Positions 33,620-42,664 of a DNA stretch of 64,000 nucleotides are shown piece by piece. The notes beneath the pieces are model-generated. The model had not been told where the DNA came from. It ran no database searches and worked only from the letters and a program-made list of their open reading frames with translations. The translations under genes and the position numbers were made by a program. The DNA is from Clostridiales bacterium COT073_COT-073 (GTDB lineage: Bacteria > Bacillota > Clostridia > Lachnospirales > Vallitaleaceae). The DNA lies in the NCBI GenBank assembly GCA_003858485.1, contig RQYD01000010.1:1-64000 (forward strand). The letters are read 5' to 3'. Numbering within the stretch: position 1 is the first letter of the stretch; each line of letters starts with the position of its first letter.

Positions 33620-34255
33620 ATGAGTATTTTAAAAGATAGAGCAAAGGCTGGATTAATTGATGATAACCCAACTTTTGTGCAGGTACTTGGTATGTGTCCG
33701 ACTTTAGCGGTAACCAGTTCGGTGATCAATGGAATTGGGATGGGCTTATCAACAACGGTTGTACTTTTGGGCTCAAATGTGGTGATTTCCCTGCTACGTA
33801 AAATTATTCCGGCTAAGGTGCGGATTCCAGCCTTTATTGTAGTTATTGCTACTTTTGTAACTATACTGGATTTACTCCTTCAGGGATTTATTCCAAGTTT
33901 ATATGATTCACTGGGCTTATTTATTCCACTGATTGTAGTAAACTGTATTGTGCTGGGCCGGGCAGAGGCCTTTGCTTCCAAAAATGGAGTGCTGGCATCA
34001 GCGCTGGATGGTATTTTCATGGGTTTGGGTTTCACTATGGCCTTAACTATTTTGGGAATGATTCGGGAAATTTTGGGAGCCGGCCAAATTTTTGGCATAA
34101 CCATTTTGCCGGAGGCGATTTATCAACCAATCACTATTTTCTTATTGGCGCCAGGAGCGTTTATGGCATTGGGAGCAATGCTGGCAGTATATAATTACAT
34201 GAAAATAAGAAAAGTCAATTTGGCTAAACAGGGAAAAGAGGTGGCAGGAGAATGA
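33620..34255 (+). CDS. rnfE: Rnf complex subunit E
   Basis: 211 residues, six membrane helices. Conserved stretches are NPTFVQVLGMCPTLAVT and LIVVNCIVLGRAEAFASKNG. RnfE and RnfA are inverted-topology homologues that hold the membrane [2Fe-2S] cluster. It starts 2 bp after the rnfG stop. Confidence 0.96.
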   Translation: MSILKDRAKAGLIDDNPTFVQVLGMCPTLAVTSSVINGIGMGLSTTVVLLGSNVVISLLRKIIPAKVRIPAFIVVIATFVTILDLLLQGFIPSLYDSLGLFIPLIVVNCIVLGRAEAFASKNGVLASALDGIFMGLGFTMALTILGMIREILGAGQIFGITILPEAIYQPITIFLLAPGAFMALGAMLAVYNYMKIRKVNLAKQGKEVAGE

Positions 34256-34830
34256 CCGAATATATTTTGCTCTTTATTGGTGCGATCTTTGTGCATAATG
34301 TTATTCTGACCAGATTTTTAGGGATTTGTCCGTTTTTGGGAGTTTCCAAAAAAATAGAAACTTCGATTGGGATGGGAATTGCGGTTACCTTTGTTATTAC
34401 TCTGGCTTCAATTATTACTTATCTGGCTTATAATTTGATTTTAGTCAGCTTGGGGTTGGAATACCTCTATAATATTGTTTTTATTTTGGTTATTGCCTCA
34501 TTGGTGCAATTGGTCGAAATGATCATTCAAAAGACCAGTCCGGCACTTTATCAGGCTCTGGGTGTATACCTGCCATTAATCACCACTAATTGTGCAGTGC
34601 TGGGAGTAGCGGTAATCAATATGCAGGAAAAATACAATTTGCTGAAGGCAACTGCTAACGGAGTTGGTACTGCTCTTGGTTTTTTTGTAGCGATTGTATT
34701 ACTGGCCGGAATTCGAGAAAAAATTGAATATAATGATGTTCCGGAATCGTTTAAGGGATATCCGATTGTACTGGTGACTGCCGGACTGATGGCAATTGCT
34801 TTCTTTGGATTTACCGGTTTGATCAAATGA
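34252..34830 (+). CDS. rnfA: Rnf complex subunit A
   Basis: 192 residues, six membrane helices; FLGICPFLGVSKK and LPLITTNCAVLGVA are the conserved pair that carries the cluster cysteines. The start overlaps the rnfE stop (ATGA). Confidence 0.96.
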   Translation: MTEYILLFIGAIFVHNVILTRFLGICPFLGVSKKIETSIGMGIAVTFVITLASIITYLAYNLILVSLGLEYLYNIVFILVIASLVQLVEMIIQKTSPALYQALGVYLPLITTNCAVLGVAVINMQEKYNLLKATANGVGTALGFFVAIVLLAGIREKIEYNDVPESFKGYPIVLVTAGLMAIAFFGFTGLIK

Positions 34831-34869
34831 TAGCGAAAGGAAGGCTAATCGCATGAAGGAGGTTTATCA

Positions 34870-35727
34870 ATGAATGAAGTAATTACGACCATGTCCGTGA
34901 TCGGCGGATTAGGTTTAGTATTTGGAGCAGGATTGGGAGTGGCTTCTAAAGTATTTGCAGTTAAGGTGAATCCGTTGGTACCGGAGGTCAGAGAAGCGCT
35001 GCCTGGAGCAAATTGCGGCGCCTGCGGAAAGGCTGGTTGTGATGCCTATGCCAAAGCGATCGTTGAGGAGGGGGCACCGATTAATTTATGTCCGGTTGGC
35101 GGTGCTAAAACGCTGGAACAAATTTCCAAAATCATGGGCATGGAAGCAGTGGCAGAGGCTAAAAAGGTGGCCTTTGTTCAGTGTAACGGATCTTGCCAAA
35201 ATGCCAAAGAAAAATATCAATATATTGGAATCACCAGTTGTGCAGATGCTGCCTATTTACCAGGTGGTGGGCCAAAAGCTTGTGAATATGGGTGCCTGGG
35301 TTTAGGCTCTTGTGTTAAAGCTTGTGAATTTGGAGCCATTGATATTGTAGATGGAATTGCGGTTATAAATCCGGAAAAATGTGTGGCCTGCGGTAAATGT
35401 GTAACAGCTTGCCCGAAAAAATTAATAGAAATCGTGCCGGATGATAAAAAAGTCCGGGTCCGCTGCCGTTCTCTGGCTAAAGGCAAGGAAGTGATGGATG
35501 CCTGTGCCGTTGGCTGTATTGCTTGCAGTAAATGTGTGAAAGAATGTAAATTTGATGCTATTCATGTTGTCAATAATATTGCTCATGTCGATTATGACAA
35601 ATGCAAACAATGCAATATGTGTGTCAAAGTTTGTCCGAAACAGGTCATTACTGAAAAAGTCCGGATCAAAAAAGCCAGTGCTCCGAAACCGCCGGTGGAA
35701 GAGTTGCCGCAAGTAAAAGAAGCATAA
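34870..35727 (+). CDS. rnfB: Rnf complex subunit B (ferredoxin-accepting)
   Basis: 285 residues. One N-terminal membrane helix, then the [4Fe-4S] domain NCGACGKAGCDAYAKAI, and a C-terminal multi-cluster ferredoxin region with CVACGKCVTACP, CIACSKCVKEC and CKQCNMCVKVCP. It takes electrons from reduced ferredoxin. AAGGAGG precedes ATG 34870. It completes the order C-D-G-E-A-B found in clostridia and acetogens. Confidence 0.96.
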   Translation: MNEVITTMSVIGGLGLVFGAGLGVASKVFAVKVNPLVPEVREALPGANCGACGKAGCDAYAKAIVEEGAPINLCPVGGAKTLEQISKIMGMEAVAEAKKVAFVQCNGSCQNAKEKYQYIGITSCADAAYLPGGGPKACEYGCLGLGSCVKACEFGAIDIVDGIAVINPEKCVACGKCVTACPKKLIEIVPDDKKVRVRCRSLAKGKEVMDACAVGCIACSKCVKECKFDAIHVVNNIAHVDYDKCKQCNMCVKVCPKQVITEKVRIKKASAPKPPVEELPQVKEA

Positions 35728-35753
35728 AAGAAAATAAAAGAAAATAAAAGAAT

Positions 35754-35798
35754 AGTGTTGGCAGTTGGACTTGCTCTATGGCTGACACTAATTTTTTT
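35754..35798 (+). terminator. Terminator of the rnf operon
   Basis: AGTGTTGGC (35754-35762) pairs with GCTGACACT (35781-35789) using two wobble pairs, followed by AATTTTTTT. It is preceded by three copies of an AAAAGAAAAT-like repeat. Confidence 0.7.
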
Positions 35799-36100
35799 GG
35801 CTTAAAATCATATTACGGTTTTGATGATAAGACATTTTAAGGGCAGGGAAGTTAATTTTAAATATCATTATTCCGATACAATAATAACAAACTCAACTTT
35901 CCATAGTTTTCAGTATGTATTCTGAATGGAGTACACAGCAAATTGTAAAAAGAATGCCAAAGGAATAGAAAGATAATTGCCTGGGGTAACAAGTGATGAA
36001 TGGGCGCCGAACAGAAACAGAGTTTTAATGGGGAAATGTTACAAGACTAAATCAGAGAGTTGCGATTTGCTAAAAAAAGAACAACCAGATAGGAGGCAAA
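35799..36100. other. Non-coding spacer with a repeat-end fragment
   Basis: No gene is seen. ACTCAACTTTCCATAG at 35891-35906 resembles the left tip of the MITE-like element. The ribosome binding site AGGAGG for the next gene is at its end. Confidence 0.4.
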
Positions 36101-36667
36101 ATGAGAATTCAGTTAAATCAATGGATGGTGCCGGGCAGTGCGAAAATGTGGAAAAAAACAAATGATAAAAAAGCAATAAATCATAGTCATCCCTTTGCTC
36201 AAACAATGTCATTTAAAAAAGAAAACAGTGAAAATTCGTTTTGGCTGCCCCAAGTGCCGGCAGCAGAAGAAAATTCAATGTATTCACAATTAACCAAAAG
36301 CATGAAGGATGACTATAAAACTAAAAAAGTTTTAAAGAAAATTGCCCGTGGGGAACAGTTAAATGAAGAAGAAATGGCTCATCTGGCAAAAATTGCACCG
36401 GAGGAAATCCAAAAAGCCAAAGCTGCCAGTCAAAGGCGAAAAGAAATTGAAAGACAAGTAGCCGCTGCTAAAACCAAGGATGAAGCCGAAAAAATATTGT
36501 TAATAGCCAAACAGGAAGCAATAGTTGCAGCTAACAGCAAATATTCCCAGGCTTATGGGGAATACCTGATGGAAGCAGTGAGCAAAGTAGAGGAGAAGTA
36601 TCGTCAGGGCAAGTCATTGGGTGGGGAAGAGCCAGAATCGTCCACCGGCTTGGATATCCGGGTCTGA
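36101..36667 (+). CDS. Helical protein of unknown function
   Basis: 188 residues, soluble and strongly helical: residues ~65-165 are rich in Lys, Glu and Ala with heptad-like spacing (EIERQVAAAKTKDEAEKIL), suggesting a coiled coil. The N-terminal 50 residues are polar and probably disordered. No family is recognised. AGGAGG lies 5 bp before the ATG. Between the rnf operon and the EF-G paralogue it is a single-gene unit with its own terminator. Confidence 0.75.
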   Translation: MRIQLNQWMVPGSAKMWKKTNDKKAINHSHPFAQTMSFKKENSENSFWLPQVPAAEENSMYSQLTKSMKDDYKTKKVLKKIARGEQLNEEEMAHLAKIAPEEIQKAKAASQRRKEIERQVAAAKTKDEAEKILLIAKQEAIVAANSKYSQAYGEYLMEAVSKVEEKYRQGKSLGGEEPESSTGLDIRV

Positions 36668-36691
36668 GATATAAAACAGAATTTGGTAATT

Positions 36692-36734
36692 AAAAAAAAT
36701 AGCTTGATAATGTTTATTATGAAGCTATTTTTTT
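36692..36734 (+). terminator. Rho-independent terminator
   Basis: AAAAAATAGCTT (36695-36705 region) pairs with AAGCTATTTTTTT (36722-36734) across a TTTATT loop. A-tail and T-tail are both long. Confidence 0.85.
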
Positions 36735-37007
36735 AACATTTTTTATTAAAAAATGATTTTGGAAAAAGGATATTGCTTTTTGAGAACGAATATTATACTA
36801 TATTACTAAAAAATAGTAAAAAATATTTTTAAAGTCATAATATTTACCAATGGATTTTTGGTAAATCACAAAATGCACTTATTTATTTTAAATGAAATTT
36901 GCAGGACTGTTTCCGGTTTATCTATCATTCTTATGATTGGGAAAGACAATAGCAAAATCATTTAAAATTAAGAGATTTTAACATTATAGAATTGGAGGAC
37001 GTACAAT
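36735..37007 (+). promoter_or_regulatory. Long AT-rich leader of the EF-G paralogue gene
   Basis: TATACT (near 36796) is a candidate -10. The dyad ATTTACCAA (36842-36850) and TTGGTAAAT (36858-36866) may be an operator or RNA hairpin. No known riboswitch class is recognisable. GGAGG precedes ATG 37008. Confidence 0.35.
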
Positions 37008-39092
37008 ATGAAAATTTATGCAACTGAGAACATCCGAAACATTGCGTTATTGGGTCATGGCAACAGCGGTAAGACCACCCTTGCGGAAGCCATGGCTTAT
37101 GTATCAGGTCTTACCAAAAGACAAGGAAATGTAGCTGACGGCAACACCATTTCAGACTTTGACAAAGAAGAAATTAAGCGGAAAATTTCGATTAGTGCGT
37201 CTTTAATTCCAATTGAATGGAAAAATAATAAATTTAATATTTTAGATACTCCCGGTTATTTTGACTTTGCCGGTGAAGCCAAACAAGCAGTGCGGGTGGC
37301 GGATTCGGCCATTATTGTGATAAATGGTAAATCCGGTGTGGAAGTAGGCACCGAAAAGGCATGGGAATATGCCGAAGAAATGAATGTGGCGAAGATGATT
37401 TATGTATCCGGCATGGATGATGAACATGCCAATTTATCAAAAGTATTGGAACAGTTGAAAGAGATTTTTGGAAAATCAATTGCGCCAATTCAGGTTCCGA
37501 TTTATGAAAATGAAAAGTTTGTTGGCTTTGTCAATGTTGCTAAGATGGAAGCCAGACGTTTTGTTAATAATAAAGTAGAAACTGCTCCGATTCCGGAAGG
37601 AATGGATGATTTAATTGCTCCGGCCAGAGAAATGATTTTAGAAGCGGTAGCCGAAACCGACGAAGTTTTAATGGAAAAATATTTTAATGGTGAGGAATTT
37701 ACTTTGGAAGAAATTCAGGAAGCCATTCATAAGGGGGTTATGGAGCGAACTTTAGTGCCGGTGCTGTGTGGTGACAGCATTAAGACCACCGGTGTCACGG
37801 TTTTATTAAATGCAATTGAAAAATATTTGCCAAATCCGGTGGAAGAAAATCCAACAGTGAAAGCAACTGATTTGGCAACCAAAGAAGAAATTGATGTTGC
37901 CTGTGACCCCAAAGACCCGGTATCGACTTTTGTTTTTAAAACCATTGTCGATCCATATGTTGGCCGGATCTCCTTATTCCGGGTGTATTCCGGTACCATT
38001 AAAAAAGAGGCAGCTTTGTATAACAGCCGTCAGGGCAATACCGAAAAGATTACCCGCTTATATACCTTGAGCGGTAAAGAACAGGTTGAAGTTGATGAAC
38101 TCCATGCCGGAGATATTGGCGCTTTTGTCAAGCTGGAAAATGTAAAAGTTGGTGATACCTTGTGCAGCGAAAAGAGAAAAGTCCGGTTTAAGGGAGTGGA
38201 TTATCCGGAGTCCCTGGCATACCGGGCAATCAAACCAAAGAGCAAGGGTGATGAAGATAAGATCGGTGCAGGCTTAGCCCGATTGATGGAAGAAGATCCA
38301 ACCATTAAGTTAGTCTTAGATAAAGAAAACAGACAAGAACTTCTCTATGGTGTTGGTGGACAGCATTTGGAGATCATTGTCAGTAAGCTGGCCAGCAAAT
38401 ACAATGTTCAGGTGGAACTGGCCAATCCGAAAATTCCATATCGGGAAACCATCCGCAAAAAAGTTCAGGTTCAGGGTCGGCATAAAAAGCAATCCGGTGG
38501 TCATGGCCAATTTGGTGATGTTATTATGGTCTTTGAGCCATCCGGAAATCAAGAAGTGCCATTTGAATTTTTTGAAGAAGTATTTGGCGGTTCAGTTCCG
38601 AAAAACTACTTCCCGGCAGTGGAGAAAGGCCTGGAAGAATCGGTACAGACCGGTATTTTAGCAGGCTATCCGGTAGTGGGAATCAAAGCAACTTTAATTG
38701 ATGGTTCTTACCATCCGGTTGATTCTTCAGAAATGGCCTTTAAGATTGCCACCACTATTGCCTTTAAAGAAGCAATGAAACAGGCTAATCCGGTATTATT
38801 AGAACCAATTGCCAAAGTTAAGGTAACAGTGCCGGATGAATATATGGGCGATATCATGGGTGATATGACCAAACGCCGTGGTCGGATTTTGGGAATGACA
38901 CCGGTTAAGGGCAAGCAGGAAGTAGAAGCAGAAGTGCCATATGCGGAACTTTATGAGTATTCCACTGATCTACGTTCCATGACGCAGGGACGTGGCCTTT
39001 ATACTCTGGCCTTTGAAAGATATCAGGAGGCACCGAAAGAGGTACAGGATAAAGTCATTCAAGAGCGCGAAAAGGAAAAAGGAAAAGAATAA
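37008..39092 (+). CDS. Elongation factor G-like GTPase (EF-G paralogue)
   Basis: 694 residues with the five-domain EF-G layout. The P-loop is GHGNSGKTTL; the switch II motif reads DTPGYFDF, with Tyr in place of the catalytic His; and the guanine-specificity motif NKxD appears as SGMD (VSGMDDEHAN). The DFDKEEIKRKISIS switch I also differs from canonical EF-G. These features mark the EF-G-2/FusA2-like subfamily rather than the main translocase, and no rpsL-rpsG-tuf cluster is nearby. The role is uncertain: ribosome-associated but perhaps not translocation. It has a terminator downstream. Confidence 0.88.
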   Translation: MKIYATENIRNIALLGHGNSGKTTLAEAMAYVSGLTKRQGNVADGNTISDFDKEEIKRKISISASLIPIEWKNNKFNILDTPGYFDFAGEAKQAVRVADSAIIVINGKSGVEVGTEKAWEYAEEMNVAKMIYVSGMDDEHANLSKVLEQLKEIFGKSIAPIQVPIYENEKFVGFVNVAKMEARRFVNNKVETAPIPEGMDDLIAPAREMILEAVAETDEVLMEKYFNGEEFTLEEIQEAIHKGVMERTLVPVLCGDSIKTTGVTVLLNAIEKYLPNPVEENPTVKATDLATKEEIDVACDPKDPVSTFVFKTIVDPYVGRISLFRVYSGTIKKEAALYNSRQGNTEKITRLYTLSGKEQVEVDELHAGDIGAFVKLENVKVGDTLCSEKRKVRFKGVDYPESLAYRAIKPKSKGDEDKIGAGLARLMEEDPTIKLVLDKENRQELLYGVGGQHLEIIVSKLASKYNVQVELANPKIPYRETIRKKVQVQGRHKKQSGGHGQFGDVIMVFEPSGNQEVPFEFFEEVFGGSVPKNYFPAVEKGLEESVQTGILAGYPVVGIKATLIDGSYHPVDSSEMAFKIATTIAFKEAMKQANPVLLEPIAKVKVTVPDEYMGDIMGDMTKRRGRILGMTPVKGKQEVEAEVPYAELYEYSTDLRSMTQGRGLYTLAFERYQEAPKEVQDKVIQEREKEKGKE

Positions 39093-39106
39093 TTAATATA
39101 AAGAGG

Positions 39107-39147
39107 AGCTGCTGCCTGATGTTTGGTCACTGGGCAGTAGCTTTTTT
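39107..39147 (+). terminator. Terminator after the EF-G paralogue
   Basis: AGCTGCTGCC (39107-39116) pairs with GGGCAGTAGCT (39132-39142) and is followed by TTTTTT. Confidence 0.85.
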
Positions 39148-39160
39148 GATGGCTTTAACA

Positions 39161-39189
39161 TTGACAAACTGTCTTCCGGCCGTTACAAT
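39161..39189 (+). promoter_or_regulatory. Promoter of the charged lipoprotein gene
   Basis: TTGACA (39161-39166), 17 bp, TACAAT (39184-39189). The leader to ATG 39468 is about 270 nt and has no recognised riboswitch; the in-frame ATG at 39312 lacks a ribosome binding site. Confidence 0.7.
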
Positions 39190-39467
39190 AGTAAAAAATG
39201 CTTTATTATTTTTGGGCATGAGGCAATGCCGCTTTTTCAGCAGGTGGAGAAAGCAGGAAACAACTGAGCCAGGCTGCATATTCAGGTAGAAAGGCCTGAT
39301 CAAGTTAATAAATGACGAAAAAGCAATTTTACATAACAAGCCGAAAAAGGCAGTGGTATTGCATAATTTTATGCAGTAAGTGGAGAAAGCGGAGCAGGAT
39401 AAAGCCCAAAATGGTGGGGCAAAAGTTGAATTATAAAGAAAGAATGAGAATTTCAGGGAGGTATAAA

Positions 39468-40379
39468 ATGAAAAAGAGAAGAATGATGTGGCTGATGGTG
39501 ATCATGCTTTTAAGCAGCATTTTGGCAGGCTGTTCCTTACTTCCAGGTGGCAATTCAGGTAAGAAGGCTGAATCAGAGGCAAAGGTCAGGGAAGATCATA
39601 GCAAAGCAGACAAGCAAGACAATAATGAAGATAACAGCCAAGATAGCAAGGATGATGCTGACCAGGATAAAGAAGAAGACCAAAAGCAGGATACGAATAA
39701 GCCAAAAAAGGAAGATAAAATAGTAAAAAAAGAAAAGAAAACCCTGAATCAGGAAAATCTAAAAAAAGAAAAGGGCTTAGACCAAAACGATAAAATAGAA
39801 GAAAACGATTCCAAGAGTAAAAAGAGCAAAGCTGATGCCAAAAAAGAAAAGGCTACCAAAGCTAAAACCAAAAAAATGGATGAAGTTTACAGAGCTTATC
39901 TGGAAAGATTGGGTGAGAATATAGTCAGTACAACACAGCAAGTCCGTTTTGATAATGGTGGACGTTATACTATTGAATTTCGACAATATCAAAAGGAATC
40001 GGAGTATATGGGTATGTATGATCACCTGCATATATTGATTTTTTATAATAGTGAAAACCAGATCACATCCGTTCATAAGATTTTTGAAAATCAAAGTGAA
40101 GAGATCCTGGATTTGTCAAAGGCCGGTGAAATTTTAATTTTGCCGCGGGAGGAAGCCATTCGCCAGATTGAAGACCGGATTGCCGAGATGACCAAAGCAC
40201 CAAAAGCCGGTGAGGAAAGGAATTTTACTTTTGAGCATGAGTGGCTGTATCAGCCGGAAGCCGAATATGCCCTGGTGATGGAGATGCTATGTTATGAGTG
40301 GCTGGAGTTTTATGCTTATGAAATAGATGAAAACAAGATCGAGCCAATGGTCTTTTATTCGGACTGGATCGGACATTAA
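39468..40379 (+). CDS. Predicted lipoprotein with highly charged linker
   Basis: 303 residues. Signal peptide with lipobox LAGC (lipid on about C22), then ~110 residues made almost wholly of Lys, Asp, Glu, Asn and Gln, then a globular C-terminal domain (MDEVYRAYLERLGENIVS onward) I do not recognise. The linker probably lets the domain reach through the cell wall. AGGGAGG precedes ATG 39468. It resembles in layout, not in sequence, the lipoprotein at 9999. Confidence 0.8.
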   Translation: MKKRRMMWLMVIMLLSSILAGCSLLPGGNSGKKAESEAKVREDHSKADKQDNNEDNSQDSKDDADQDKEEDQKQDTNKPKKEDKIVKKEKKTLNQENLKKEKGLDQNDKIEENDSKSKKSKADAKKEKATKAKTKKMDEVYRAYLERLGENIVSTTQQVRFDNGGRYTIEFRQYQKESEYMGMYDHLHILIFYNSENQITSVHKIFENQSEEILDLSKAGEILILPREEAIRQIEDRIAEMTKAPKAGEERNFTFEHEWLYQPEAEYALVMEMLCYEWLEFYAYEIDENKIEPMVFYSDWIGH

Positions 40380-40443
40380 AAATAAGCCGGGCCTATAAAA
40401 AAGTGAAGAAAAGCCGGGCAGAGAAATTGAGATTGGAGAAACT

Positions 40444-41259
40444 ATGTACAAAATTGTAGAAAAGCAAAAGAAAAGTGAATTGGTTGATTTGATTAAGGTT
40501 GAGGCGCCATTTGTGGCTAAGCGTTGTCAGCCTGGCCAGTTTGTGATCATTATTCCCAAAGCTGATGGCGAGCGGGTGCCGCTGACGATTGTTGATGCTG
40601 ACAAAGAAAGCGGTTTAATTACTTTAATTTATCAGGTAGTTGGCCGGTCAACTCAGGAGTTGGCTTTGCTAAATGAAGGGGATATGATCCAGGAGGTGGC
40701 CGGTCCGATGGGGCAGCCATCTCAGCTTCATGCTCAAAAACGAGTACTGGGAATTGCCGGTGGGGTTGGTGCTGCCCCTCTTTATCCGCAGCTGCGTGAA
40801 TTAAAAAAACGCGGGGTGGCAGTTGATGTGATCATTGGTGCCAGAACCAGGGAGCTGCTTTTGCTGGAAGATGATTTTCGGGCATTTGCTGATCAGGTGT
40901 ATTTGGTGACCAATGATGGTTCGGCCGGTAAAACTGGTTTCGTGACCGATGTTTTAAAAGAATTGCTGGCTGAGGGCTGGGAATATGATGAAGTCATTGC
41001 TATTGGACCACTGATCATGATGAAATCAGTGGTCGATATAACAAAGCCAATTAATTTAAAAACAGCCGTATCACTTAATCCGATCATGATCGATGGTACC
41101 GGGATGTGCGGCTGTTGCCGGGTTAAAGTAGATGGCAAAACCAAATTTTCCTGTGTTGATGGGCCGGATTTTGATGGATTTTTGGTTGAATTTGATGAAT
41201 TAATGCAAAGACAGGGCTTTTTTAAAGAAGAGGAACATCGCTGCAGACTGGGGGGTTAG
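40444..41259 (+). CDS. nfnA: NfnA: NADH-dependent ferredoxin:NADP+ oxidoreductase, small subunit
   Basis: 271 residues. The FAD-binding barrel (CQPGQFVIIIP, ERVPLTI) is followed by an NAD-binding Rossmann domain (GIAGGVGAAPLYPQL) and a C-terminal [2Fe-2S] site (GTGMCGCCRVKV and FSCVDGPDF). The family also includes dihydroorotate dehydrogenase electron-transfer subunits; pairing with the following GltA-like gene, 2 bp downstream, marks it as NfnA. NfnAB bifurcates electrons from 2 NADPH to ferredoxin and NAD+. Confidence 0.93.
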   Translation: MYKIVEKQKKSELVDLIKVEAPFVAKRCQPGQFVIIIPKADGERVPLTIVDADKESGLITLIYQVVGRSTQELALLNEGDMIQEVAGPMGQPSQLHAQKRVLGIAGGVGAAPLYPQLRELKKRGVAVDVIIGARTRELLLLEDDFRAFADQVYLVTNDGSAGKTGFVTDVLKELLAEGWEYDEVIAIGPLIMMKSVVDITKPINLKTAVSLNPIMIDGTGMCGCCRVKVDGKTKFSCVDGPDFDGFLVEFDELMQRQGFFKEEEHRCRLGG

Positions 41260-41260
41260 G

Positions 41261-42664
41261 ATGGTTAATAAATCAAAGCAAAAGGTGGCAATGCCGGAAC
41301 AGGAACCGGCTGTCCGCAATCAGAATTTTGAAGAAGTAAGCCTGGGCTATACTTTGGAAATGGCTATGGAAGAAGCGGCGCGCTGCTTAAATTGCAGGCA
41401 TAAACCCTGTGTTGGCGGTTGTCCGGTTAATGTACCGATTCCCGAGTTTATTGAAGCATTGGCGAAAGGTGAGGTCCAGGCAGCGTATCAGGTAATTGCT
41501 GCTCAAAATCGCCTGCCCGGTATTACCGGCCGGGTCTGCCCGCAGGAAACACAGTGTGAGCAGCTATGTGTACGTGGAAAAAATGGAGAAGCGGTGGCCA
41601 TTGGCCGTTTGGAGCGATTTGTGGCCGATTATGTCAGAGAGCAGAATTTAACTGCCAAGCCGGAAATCATAAAGAATGGAATCAAAGTGGCAGTGGTTGG
41701 CTCCGGTCCGGCCGGAATCACCTGTGCCAATGAACTGGCTCAAAAAGGTTATGAAGTAACCTTGTTTGAAGCCTTGCATGAGCTGGGAGGAGTCCTGGTT
41801 TATGGTATTCCTGAATTCCGGCTGCCCAAAAGTCTGGTTAAATATGAGATCAATAAGATATTGGAGATGGGAGTAACTGTCCATAAGAATGTGATCGTTG
41901 GTCAATCGCTGTTGTTTGAGGATTTATTTGGTGAGGGATATCAAGCAATCTTTATTGGCAGTGGTGCGGGATTGCCGCGCTTTATGGATATTCCGGGTGA
42001 ATCCTTAAACGGCGTGTATTCGGCCAATGAATTTTTAACCAGGGTCAATTTAATGAAGGCTTATCAGCGCAATAAAATCGGCACACCGATTAAAACTGGT
42101 GATAAAGTGGCGGTGGTTGGTGGCGGTAATGTGGCAATGGATGCGGCCAGAACGGCCAAGCGCCTGGGAGCCGGAGAAGTATCGATTATTTATCGGCGCT
42201 CAGAAGCGGAGTTACCGGCTCGGGCTGAAGAAATTCATCATGCCCGTGAAGAAGGCATTATCTTTCGACTACTGGCCAATCCGGTCCGAATTTTGGGAGA
42301 TGACCGGGATGGCAAGGTGACTGGCCTGGAGATCATCCATATGCAGTTGGCAGAAGCTGACAGCAGCGGCCGCCGCCGACCGGTAGCGATTCCGGAATCA
42401 GAGGAAATTCTGCCCATGGACAGTGTGATCATTGCCATTGGGCAAACGCCCAATCCGATCATTAAAAGAGCTGAGCCGGAGCTTGATACCAATCGGCATG
42501 GCTGCATCATCATTGACGAAGCTACTTGCATGACTAATATGGAAAATATTTATGCCGGCGGAGATGTGGTTACCGGTGCGGCCACCGTTATTTTAGCCAT
42601 GGGTGCTGGCAAGAAGGCAGCTGCGGAGATCGATAAAAAGCTGAACGGCCAAGCCGGCAGATAG
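41261..42664 (+). CDS. nfnB: NfnB: NADPH-binding large subunit (GltA-like)
   Basis: 467 residues. N-terminal [4Fe-4S] motifs (CLNCRHKPCVGGCP; CPQETQCEQLCV) precede FAD- and NADPH-binding domains (VGSGPAGITCANEL; GGGNVAMDAARTAKR; YAGGDVVTGAATV). It resembles the small subunit of glutamate synthase, but no glutamate synthase large subunit is present. It carries the bifurcating flavin in characterised NfnAB. The last ~15 codons are partly repeated in the spacer that follows. Confidence 0.94.
   Translation: MVNKSKQKVAMPEQEPAVRNQNFEEVSLGYTLEMAMEEAARCLNCRHKPCVGGCPVNVPIPEFIEALAKGEVQAAYQVIAAQNRLPGITGRVCPQETQCEQLCVRGKNGEAVAIGRLERFVADYVREQNLTAKPEIIKNGIKVAVVGSGPAGITCANELAQKGYEVTLFEALHELGGVLVYGIPEFRLPKSLVKYEINKILEMGVTVHKNVIVGQSLLFEDLFGEGYQAIFIGSGAGLPRFMDIPGESLNGVYSANEFLTRVNLMKAYQRNKIGTPIKTGDKVAVVGGGNVAMDAARTAKRLGAGEVSIIYRRSEAELPARAEEIHHAREEGIIFRLLANPVRILGDDRDGKVTGLEIIHMQLAEADSSGRRRPVAIPESEEILPMDSVIIAIGQTPNPIIKRAEPELDTNRHGCIIIDEATCMTNMENIYAGGDVVTGAATVILAMGAGKKAAAEIDKKLNGQAGR

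Noticed and set aside
35977-36165. A 62-codon frame before the coiled-coil gene
   Set aside because: It overlaps the start of the better-supported gene at 36101 and has no ribosome binding site.
40380-40443. Terminator before nfnA
   Set aside because: GCCGGGC occurs twice as a direct repeat, not inverted, so no stem forms.
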